Assembly (NCBI GenBank): GCA_023663505.1
Contig: JAMPHH010000042.1
Coordinates: 1-27,122 of the forward strand
Reading direction: 5' to 3'
Source: Muribaculum sp.
Lineage (GTDB): Bacteria; Bacillota; Clostridia; Lachnospirales; Lachnospiraceae
DNA length: 27,122 nucleotides
Below the pieces are notes generated by a model. That model did no database searches, was not told the origin of the DNA, and saw nothing but the letters and a program-made list of their open reading frames with translations. Position numbers and translations under genes: made by a program. Shown in pieces: positions 15,518 to 21,839 of the stretch (its first letter is position 1; every line of letters starts with the position of its first letter).

Positions 15518-16045
15518 TTAATCTCTGTAAGAAAGCCTGATGCGGTCGGCAATCAACGCGATAAACTCCGAGTTGGTGGGTTTCCCCTTGCCCGTGTCCA
15601 CCGTGTACCCAAAGAGCGCGTCCAAGGTCTCCATGCGCCCCCTGCTCCACGCGACCTCGATCGCATGTCTGATCGCCCGCTCCACGCGGCTGGGGGTAGT
15701 CTGAAAACGCTTTGCTATGGTGGGATAGAGAATCTTCGTAATCGAGCTGATCATCGTCGGGTCCTCCACCGACATCATGATCGCCTCCCGAAGATACTGA
15801 TAACCCTTGATATGTGCCGGCACGCCAATCTCATGTATCATATCTGTCACGTCCTGCTCCAGATCGCGCACTACTGCCTTCTTTGGTATCTCCGCCACAG
15901 CTTCGCTCGCCGCACCGCTCTTGCCGCCTTTGTTCGAGGGCACGGTGATCATAATTTGAAACTCCTTGTTGGCATTCATCAGATTATCCAGAATCTTGTA
16001 TACCTTTTCATTATCCTTTGCAGTAGTGATATTCAATTGTTCCAT
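15518..16045 (-). CDS. Spo0A-like DNA-binding protein without receiver domain
   Basis: A 175-residue protein whose last 110 residues match the Spo0A C-terminal effector domain (about 62-172): IHEIGVPAHIKGYQYLREAI, then the recognition region TPSRVERAIRHAIEVAW, and finally GKGKPTNSEFIALIADRIRL. Normal Spo0A has a phosphorylatable receiver of about 120 residues before this. Here there are only about 60 residues (TTAKDNEKVYKILDNLMNA, then a Lys-Gly-Ser linker) with no Asp pocket. The start is clean (GGAGG 7 nt before the ATG, promoter upstream) and the region upstream shows no receiver remnant, so it looks like a designed short protein, not a broken spo0A. It is 67 bp upstream of glgA. It may compete with Spo0A for its boxes or act without phosphorylation. 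Confidence 0.9.
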   Translation of the reverse strand: MEQLNITTAKDNEKVYKILDNLMNANKEFQIMITVPSNKGGKSGAASEAVAEIPKKAVVRDLEQDVTDMIHEIGVPAHIKGYQYLREAIMMSVEDPTMISSITKILYPTIAKRFQTTPSRVERAIRHAIEVAWSRGRMETLDALFGYTVDTGKGKPTNSEFIALIADRIRLSYRD

Positions 16046-16091
16046 AAAACTACCTCCGGTCTGAAATTAAAACAATAATTTGTTCCATACC

Positions 16092-16121
16092 ATTATAAAA
16101 TGAGATGCTTTCTGACATCAA
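16092..16121 (-). promoter_or_regulatory. Promoter of the Spo0A-like gene
   Basis: On the minus strand TTGATG (16116-16121), 18 bp, TATAAT (16092-16097). It lies about 47 bp before the ATG. The stretch 16122-16284 to its right is C-rich and holds no gene. Confidence 0.6.
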
Positions 16122-16284
16122 CTCCAACCCATCGCATGTTCCGCCCGCATTCCACATTTTTCCCACACCATTCCCCTGTTTTACGCAGCGTTTTCCCTTT
16201 CTCTACAAAAAATCCTATGCCGAGCCTCCCCCTGCCCATTGCAATCCTCTCCTATGGGTCGCATAAAACGTGATAATCTCATGA

Positions 16285-16313
16285 TTGCCCGAAGGAAAAA
16301 TTTGGTGTATACT
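16285..16313 (+). promoter_or_regulatory. Promoter of the DUF4317 gene
   Basis: TTGCCC (16285-16290), 17 bp, TATACT (16308-16313), upstream of a leader of about 100 nt. Confidence 0.6.
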
Positions 16314-16359
16314 ATTTATGTTTCATCGAAGTAAACTGCTCTTACATGGAGGATTAGTG

Positions 16360-16398
16360 CCTGCGCGATGCGTAAAAACACGCATGAAGGTTCGCAGG
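16360..16398 (+). promoter_or_regulatory. Two-tier stem-loop in the DUF4317 leader
   Basis: CCTGCG (16360-16365) pairs with CGCAGG (16393-16398), and inside it ATGCGT (16368-16373) pairs with ACGCAT (16380-16385). It ends just before the GGAAAGG ribosome binding site. Confidence 0.5.
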
Positions 16399-16422
16399 TT
16401 GCGGAAAGGCATGGTTATTAAT

Positions 16423-17550
16423 ATGACAAAACAAGAGATCAACGAACTGAAAAAGCTTTTTACCATCAAGAACTGCTCCATCACGCGCATCTGCGGCTGC
16501 TACGTGGACGGGGAAAAAAATAAAAAAACCGACTTTCGGCAGGCTTTCCTCGCTCTGCCCGAGGAGGAAATGTTCAAATACTTTGAGATTTTCCGCAAAT
16601 CCCTGACCGGAAATCTGGGCAAGAACCTGTTAAACCTTGAATTCCCCCTGCAATCCGAGGAAAGCGGCGGCACACAGGAATTCATGCTGCGCCTGCGAGA
16701 CAGCAAATTAAAGGACGAGACGCTCTTGGAGGCGTTCTATGACAAAATTATCGAGACCTATGAATATGTGGGCAATTACCTGATCCTATTGGTGCATGAC
16801 GTCTATGACGTCCCCGGCAAGACCTTGGACGGTCTGGATATGGAGGACGCCTCGGATGAGGTGTACGAATACATACTCTGCTGCATCTGCCCTGTTGACC
16901 TCTCCAAGCCGGGGCTCTCCTACAACCCTGAGGAGAATGTCTTTCAGAACCGCGTGCGGGACTGGGTGGTGGGAATGCCTGAGACGGGCTTCCTTTTTCC
17001 CGCATTTAATGACCGCGGTGCGGATATCCACGGCGCTCTGTACTATTCCAAGGACGCCGAGGAGCTAAAGGAAAGCTTTATGGAGCAGCTCTTGGGCTGT
17101 CCGACCCCCATGTCCGCCGGCGCACAGAAGGAGACCTTCCAGACACTGATCGAGGAGACCTTGGGCGAGACCTGCGAACTGGAAATGGTGAAAAATATAC
17201 ATGAGAAGCTTCAGGAAATGGTGGAAGAACACAAGGAAGAACCCTCTCCCCTTGTACTGGACAAAAACGAGGTGAAAACCCTGCTTGCGGGCAGCGGCGT
17301 CGCAAATGAGAAGCTTGAGGAGCTTGACCGAATCTACGAGGCAGCGGGTGAGAATACCGCCCTCTATGCCAACAATGTGTTCAACGCCCGCTCCTTCGAC
17401 GTGAAAACGCCCGACGTGGTCATCAAGATAAGCCCTGACCGCACGGACTTGATCGGCACCCGCAGGATTGACGGCAGGGAGTGTCTTGTCATCGAGCTGG
17501 ACGGCAATATCGAGGTGAACGGCATCACCGTCCGCCCCGGAACCACTTAA
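16423..17550 (+). CDS. DUF4317 family protein
   Basis: A soluble protein of about 375 residues of the DUF4317 family, widespread in Clostridia and of unknown function. Recognisable family segments are the start MTKQEINELKKLF, then SITRICGCYVDGEKNK, and EEEMFKYFEIFRKSLTG with GKNLLNLEF. No catalytic motif, signal peptide or membrane segment is seen. The start at 16423 is placed by the family N terminus and has GGAAAGG about 13 nt upstream. A GTG at 16357 in the same frame has GGAGG at 4 nt and would add a basic 22-residue extension, so the start is not settled. The stop codon lies 4 bp from that of the convergent HD-GYP gene. Confidence 0.88.
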   Translation: MTKQEINELKKLFTIKNCSITRICGCYVDGEKNKKTDFRQAFLALPEEEMFKYFEIFRKSLTGNLGKNLLNLEFPLQSEESGGTQEFMLRLRDSKLKDETLLEAFYDKIIETYEYVGNYLILLVHDVYDVPGKTLDGLDMEDASDEVYEYILCCICPVDLSKPGLSYNPEENVFQNRVRDWVVGMPETGFLFPAFNDRGADIHGALYYSKDAEELKESFMEQLLGCPTPMSAGAQKETFQTLIEETLGETCELEMVKNIHEKLQEMVEEHKEEPSPLVLDKNEVKTLLAGSGVANEKLEELDRIYEAAGENTALYANNVFNARSFDVKTPDVVIKISPDRTDLIGTRRIDGRECLVIELDGNIEVNGITVRPGTT

Positions 17551-17554
17551 ACGG

Positions 17555-18664
17555 TTACAAAATAATGATATTGGCGCAATTGATGTCATTGGCAAGGTCA
17601 TATACCTTGCCCGTGCTCAGCCCCATAACCTTGGGGCGCAGAACTGCGTGATTCACATTTTCCACCACGCGGGCTGTCTCTCCGTTGCTGAGCGCCACAT
17701 CCGTTCCCACGGGATAGAGAATCACGCTCTCCATAAAGCACTGCATCACCTTGATATCCAACTCTCCCGTCATTGACATGATCATCTCCACGGCGTCTCT
17801 GGGGGAGAACGGCTTCTTATACGGACGCTCCGTCACCAACGCGTCATAGATATCCGAAACAGAGATAATCCTTGCAAAGAGGGTGATCTTGTCGCCCTCC
17901 ACCTTCATGGGATACCCCCTGCCATTGGTCTTTTCATGGTGTTGGAGCACGCCCAGCTTGATCTCCTGGGAAATGTCCTCCTTTTCCTCCAAGATACGGT
18001 AGCCGAACACGGAATGCTGCCGCATGATCTCAAATTCCTCGTCCGTCAGCTTCCCCGCCTTATTCAACACCTCATTGGGAATCTTCGCCTTCCCGATATC
18101 ATGCAGTAGTCCGGTGATTCCTATGTCATATACCTGCTTGTCCGTCAAGCCATATTTACGCGCGACAATCATGGACATGGTCGCCACGTCCACGCTGTGC
18201 TTGAAGGTGTACTCGTCGCTGACCTTCAGCGCGCTGATATCCACCGCCACCGCCTCGTTGTCCGAGATCGCCTTCATCAGATCGTCCGTGATGCTGCGGG
18301 ACGCATTGGTAAAATCGGGCGATTGGGTGTCCTGATAGAGATATTGAATGCCTTGTGCGACACGGTTCCTGACACTCTCCGAAATCTTGACCTTTGCCGG
18401 ATCCTCCACCTTAATCTTATCGTATTTCTTCTGTACTGCCTCGGGCACCTTGACGGGTTGGGAAGGATTCTCCTGCACCTCGTCCTCCTCGCCCTCCCTG
18501 ATATAGACACCGCCCACGCCCATCTTCTTCAGCGCGTCAATATGAAAATCCTCCAATGGGGTACGGCGGGCAATCAACACGCGACCCGCGCGGTCGATGA
18601 TTGCCTGATCGATTATCATGCCCGGCTGAGCTATCCGTATAGGTATATATTTTCTTTTAACCAC
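17555..18664 (-). CDS. HD-GYP domain protein, probable cyclic-di-GMP phosphodiesterase
   Basis: A 369-residue cytosolic protein that is expected to hydrolyse c-di-GMP. The metal and substrate motifs are complete: H156, the HD pair at 188-189 in LLHDIGKAKIP, H217, HHEK at 242-245 followed by NGRGYP, and D271 with the YDALVTERPYKK segment. An N-terminal region (1-150) with an acidic linker carries no receiver or PAS domain that I can recognise. A PilZ-like or barrel C-terminal tail (about 310-369) follows. It starts with GTG at 18664 with GGAAAGG 9 nt upstream. GGAAAT/ATTTCC (18681-18701) forms a small hairpin before the RBS. The upstream region holds the tandem repeats and the inverted-repeat element. 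Confidence 0.94.
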   Translation of the reverse strand: MVKRKYIPIRIAQPGMIIDQAIIDRAGRVLIARRTPLEDFHIDALKKMGVGGVYIREGEEDEVQENPSQPVKVPEAVQKKYDKIKVEDPAKVKISESVRNRVAQGIQYLYQDTQSPDFTNASRSITDDLMKAISDNEAVAVDISALKVSDEYTFKHSVDVATMSMIVARKYGLTDKQVYDIGITGLLHDIGKAKIPNEVLNKAGKLTDEEFEIMRQHSVFGYRILEEKEDISQEIKLGVLQHHEKTNGRGYPMKVEGDKITLFARIISVSDIYDALVTERPYKKPFSPRDAVEMIMSMTGELDIKVMQCFMESVILYPVGTDVALSNGETARVVENVNHAVLRPKVMGLSTGKVYDLANDINCANIIIL

Positions 18665-18707
18665 TTGTCCGTACCTTTCCGGAAATCCTTACCAAATTTC
18701 CTTGAAT

Positions 18708-18892
18708 ATGGCCATTCGACCGTTCCCTGCCTCGAATATGGTCTATTGTACTATGATTGCTTCACAATCACAGTATTTATGGCCATTCGGCCGTTCTCTG
18801 CCTCGAATATGGTCTATTGTACTATGATTGCTTCACAATCACAGTATTTATGGCCATTCGGCCGTTCTCTGCCTCAAATATGGTCTATTGTA
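18708..18892. repeat. 71-bp tandem repeat, 2.6 copies
   Basis: Units start at 18708, 18779 and 18850. The first two are 69 of 71 identical. The third matches for 43 bp with one change, then diverges. Each full unit carries a stem-loop TGATTG-CTTCA-CAATCA (18754-18770 in unit 1), extended by ACT/AGT. The unit is not a multiple of three, so it is not an in-frame coding repeat. It lies 44 bp upstream of the HD-GYP start codon. Confidence 0.95.
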
Positions 18893-18912
18893 ACATATTT
18901 CCCCCAAAAAGT

Positions 18913-18981
18913 ACAGAAAAGTTTCTTAATCTGCATCTACCTAATCTGCATTTACAGAAAAGTTTCCCAATCCGCATCTAC
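18913..18981. repeat. 41-bp partial direct duplication
   Basis: The segment beginning ACAGAAAAGTTT at 18913 recurs at 18954 over 28 bp with two or three changes (CTTAATCTGC against CCCAATCCGC). The inner CTAATCTGCA also echoes the unit. It sits between the 71-bp repeats and the large inverted-repeat element. Confidence 0.8.
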
Positions 18982-18987
18982 GCACTA

Positions 18988-19245
18988 AATTGCGCCAATA
19001 CCAAGGCGGGAGAAGACCGGGAGTGTTCTGCGGACTTCGGCGGAGGTTGGAGCGTTTTCTTATAGTGCGTCCAAAACCCAGGGTGAAATGCGCACGGACG
19101 CGCATTTCAGGCTCTACGGCGCATGGATGCGCCTTAGAGCCGACCCGCAAACCGCAACACCCTTCCCCCGCACTATTAGAAAACCTCCAACCGCAGCCAG
19201 TCCGCAAAACACTCCCGGTCTTCTCCCGCCGCCCCTCGCACAATT
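18988..19245. repeat. 258-bp element with long imperfect inverted arms and internal hairpins
   Basis: The left arm 19005-19069 and right arm 19169-19230 are reverse complements: the outer 32 bp have one difference, followed by matched blocks GGTTGGAG, GTTTTCT and ATAGTGCG. Short ends AATTGCGC/GCACAATT extend it to 18988 and 19245. The centre holds TGAAATGCGC/GCGCATTTCA (19084-19109) and GGCTCTA-GGCGCAT/ATGCGCC-TAGAGCC (19110-19141). No transposase is encoded. It could be a MITE-like mobile element or a structured RNA. No gene is supported inside it. Confidence 0.85.
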
Positions 19246-19277
19246 CTATGCTTCAAAGACCAAAACCCGTTACCCCC

Positions 19278-20252
19278 CTAATTCTGCATCAAAATCCTCT
19301 GTCCCTTAAGCAGAGGATAAGCGCTCAGCTCGCAGCCCTCCAGATTCTCCTTGTTCATATCCACCGCAGTAATCTGACTATTCTCATAAGTGGTATAGTA
19401 GAAAATCCCCTTATCCACGTTACAGCACGTGGAATACTCCGTGATCTCGTATTTGCCGTCCCCCATATGGACGCATCCGCGCTGCTGATCGACACTTCCA
19501 AGGATATGGAAAAACTGGCTGATGCTCTCCGACTCCGACGGTCCGCAGCAGGAATTGAGCTTCGTGAAAGCCGCCTTCACAAAGCGGGAAGCGGACGAGA
19601 GATCCCCCGGCAGCCCCATGGCGCCCATGCCGCGCGAATAAGGCTCCAGCTTGAGCTTATCGCAAAAATGATTCACTGGCGGCTCGGTGGACAGGCTCAT
19701 ATAATTGTCCAGATTGGTCATATGGTACTCGAAGCCGGGATTGTTGGTAAGCACCCCCACGGGATTGTCATAAACCTTTAGCCCCTCCTTCACGGATTCC
19801 ACCGTGAGCGACCCCTCCCTGCCCGAGATGATCCAATGCAGCGGAGACAACGGCAGCTCGTCACTAAAGGGAATCGCCGCCAGATTCAAGCGATCAAGCT
19901 TCTCCCTCGCCTGAGCAAGCGTCGCGCAGTCACACAGTATCCACGGTATGAACTCAAAGGGCGCCACATTGTCCTTTCCCTCTGCGATGGGCTTGTAGTC
20001 CGCATTCCCCGGGAAGTTAAGCCCCGCCATGGAAAGTCCCGCCTCATTGGTCGCCTCGTAGTAGAGCGGGAAATTCTCCTGAATGTACGCCACTCCAATC
20101 ATTGCATAATGCTTGGCTATCTCCCCCATCCTGCGAAATCTAAAGGGGTAATTCCGCGGCGTCACGGTAACCTCCTCCTTGTACGAATATTCCAGATCCA
20201 GATTCCTTCCAAAGTAAAAATCCTTGTTTTCAAAAGTGATCGCCGTACACAT
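19278..20252 (-). CDS. bsh: Choloylglycine hydrolase family protein, probable bile salt hydrolase
   Basis: An N-terminal nucleophile hydrolase that deconjugates glycine- or taurine-linked bile salts in the cytosol. Penicillin V acylase is the sister activity. The frame has two ATGs, 6 bp apart. The second (20252) is chosen because it is 6 nt from AGGAGGT, while the first abuts the RBS, and because it leaves the catalytic Cys at position 2 (MCTAITF), to be exposed after Met removal. Further active-site segments are FGRNLDLEYSY (R16, D19), the ATNEAGLSMAGLNFPG segment (Asn), LTNNPGFEYH (Asn) and YSRGMGAMGLPGDLSSASR (Arg). Its 324 residues match the usual 315-330. No signal peptide. It diverges from the pfk gene, with 176 bp between their starts. 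Confidence 0.93.
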   Translation of the reverse strand: MCTAITFENKDFYFGRNLDLEYSYKEEVTVTPRNYPFRFRRMGEIAKHYAMIGVAYIQENFPLYYEATNEAGLSMAGLNFPGNADYKPIAEGKDNVAPFEFIPWILCDCATLAQAREKLDRLNLAAIPFSDELPLSPLHWIISGREGSLTVESVKEGLKVYDNPVGVLTNNPGFEYHMTNLDNYMSLSTEPPVNHFCDKLKLEPYSRGMGAMGLPGDLSSASRFVKAAFTKLNSCCGPSESESISQFFHILGSVDQQRGCVHMGDGKYEITEYSTCCNVDKGIFYYTTYENSQITAVDMNKENLEGCELSAYPLLKGQRILMQN

Positions 20253-20361
20253 ACACATACCTCCTTATACTTTTCACGACATTTTCTGTATCATTTTATG
20301 CAATTGTACCATTATAATTAGAGAAATGAAATAATTTTTTCAATTTATCCGCATATTTTTC

Positions 20362-20390
20362 TTGCAAGATAAGCTTTTCCCTTGTAAGAT
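20362..20390 (+). promoter_or_regulatory. pfk promoter
   Basis: TTGCAA (20362-20367), 17 bp, TAAGAT (20385-20390). The CTTGCAAGAT and CTTGTAAGAT boxes form a near-identical direct repeat spanning the promoter. Confidence 0.65.
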
Positions 20391-20428
20391 AGAAGTAATG
20401 AGTTAATTTTAAGGGAGGTAATTCCAGT

Positions 20429-21697
20429 ATGGCCAAAAAAAGCAATACTTCAAAAACAAAACAGCGCAATCTTATCGTAGGACAGTCCGGCGGTCCTACC
20501 TCTGTGATCAATTCCAGTCTGGCAGGTGTATACAGAACCGCCAGGGAGCGTGGATTTGACACTGTATATGGTATGCTCCACGGGATTCAGGGCTTCCTTG
20601 ACGAGCGCTATGTGGATCTCTCCACACAAATTCACTCTGATATGGATATAGAGCTGTTAAAGAGAACTCCGTCCGCATTCTTGGGCTCCTGCAGATATAA
20701 GCTTCCTGAGATTCATGAGGATCCCGATATTTATGAGAAGATCTTCCAGATTTTGGAAAAGCTACAGATCGAGGCATTTATCTATATTGGCGGCAACGAT
20801 TCCATGGACACGATCAAGAAGCTGTCCGATTATGCGATCGTAAAGGGGCACAAACAGAAATTCTTGGGCGTTCCCAAGACGATCGACAATGACCTCGCCC
20901 TGACCGACCACACCCCCGGCTTTGGCAGCGCCGCCAAATATATCGCGGCGTCCACCAAGGAAGTCATCCGTGACGCCCTGGGGCTTACCTACAACAAGAA
21001 GAACATCACCATCTTAGAGATCATGGGCCGCAACGCCGGCTGGCTGACCGGAGCTACCGCCCTTGCCAAGACGGAGGAATGCGAGGGACCTGACCTGATC
21101 TATCTTCCTGAGCTTGTCTTCGACGTGGATAAGTTCTTAAAGAAAGTAAAGACCCTTATGGAGAAGAAGGATTCCATCATCGTCGTGGTCTCCGAGGGCA
21201 TTAAGCTTGCGGACGGACGCTATGTATGCGAGTTGTCCGGCGGTGCCGATTATGTGGACGCCTTCGGTCACAGACAGCTTCAGGGAACCGCGGCATATCT
21301 GGCAAGCTTCCTCGGCGCAGAGCTCGGCTGCAAGACCAGAAGCATCGAGTTCTCCACCCTGCAGAGAAGCGCTTCCCATATGGCGTCCCGCGTGGATATC
21401 GACGAAGCGTTCATGGTGGGCGGCGCCGCTGTAAAGGCCGCTGACGAGGGCGATTCCGGCAAAATGGTTGTCATCGACCGTATTGCGGACGACCCCTATA
21501 TGAGCTCCGCGGGCATCTATGATGTACACCGCATTGCCAACAACGAGAAGCTGGTGCCCAGAGAGTGGGTGAACGAGGAGGGCAATTATATCACTCAGGA
21601 ATTTATCGACTACATTGAGCCCCTGATCCAAGGCGACTACCAGCCGTTCATCGTAGACGGTCTTCCCCAGCATCTGGTGCTTGATATCGACGAATAG
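20429..21697 (+). CDS. pfp: 6-phosphofructokinase, PPi-dependent type
   Basis: Phosphorylates fructose-6-phosphate to fructose-1,6-bisphosphate in glycolysis. The 422-residue product has GQSGGPTSVINSS near the start, GGNDSMDT, PKTIDNDLALTDHTPGFGSA, MGRNAGWLTGA and, near the C terminus, segments of the long-form PFK. At the two positions that separate donors in this family, ATP enzymes have Gly (GGDGS, PGTIDND), and this one has Asp (GGNDS) and Lys (PKTIDND), as PPi-dependent enzymes do. This is inferred from motifs and not shown. GGGAGGT precedes the ATG. It has its own promoter and a strong terminator. With enolase in the same window, it places glycolytic genes at two separate spots. Confidence 0.93.
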   Translation: MAKKSNTSKTKQRNLIVGQSGGPTSVINSSLAGVYRTARERGFDTVYGMLHGIQGFLDERYVDLSTQIHSDMDIELLKRTPSAFLGSCRYKLPEIHEDPDIYEKIFQILEKLQIEAFIYIGGNDSMDTIKKLSDYAIVKGHKQKFLGVPKTIDNDLALTDHTPGFGSAAKYIAASTKEVIRDALGLTYNKKNITILEIMGRNAGWLTGATALAKTEECEGPDLIYLPELVFDVDKFLKKVKTLMEKKDSIIVVVSEGIKLADGRYVCELSGGADYVDAFGHRQLQGTAAYLASFLGAELGCKTRSIEFSTLQRSASHMASRVDIDEAFMVGGAAVKAADEGDSGKMVVIDRIADDPYMSSAGIYDVHRIANNEKLVPREWVNEEGNYITQEFIDYIEPLIQGDYQPFIVDGLPQHLVLDIDE

Positions 21698-21730
21698 ATC
21701 TCGAGATCGTAATTATTTACTTCTAAGACA

Positions 21731-21772
21731 AAGCGCCCGCTCAAGACAAATCTAAGTCTTAAGCGGGTGCTT
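21731..21772 (+). terminator. Terminator of pfk
   Basis: AAGCGCCCGCTCAAGAC pairs with GTCTTAAGCGGGTGCTT around an 8-nt loop, with small mismatches, followed by ATTATAT. It lies 33 bp after the stop codon. The gap to 21839 holds nothing else. Confidence 0.88.
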
Positions 21773-21839
21773 ATTATATGTCGGTCATGTGCTTACCACG
21801 GCTTGACTTCTGTCCAACCTTCCGCCGCGCGACTGCAAT

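Noticed and set aside
16046..16284. Possible receiver-domain remnant upstream of the Spo0A-like gene
   Set aside because: The C-rich stretch has no frame resembling a receiver and contains a promoter and RBS for the short protein instead.
17571..19000. ATTGGCGCAATT near the end of the HD-GYP gene and AATTGCGCCAAT at the left end of the inverted-repeat element
   Set aside because: A 12-bp match only, one copy inside conserved coding sequence. Too short to infer an insertion target or recombination site.
18941..19243. Open frames on both strands across the inverted-repeat element
   Set aside because: They arise from the GC-rich arms, mirror each other on the two strands and lack convincing starts. 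The region is explained by the inverted repeat.
19278..20252. Penicillin V acylase instead of bile salt hydrolase
   Set aside because: Not excluded, but the YSRGMGAMGLPGDLSSASR segment and the gut-type setting fit bile salt hydrolase better.
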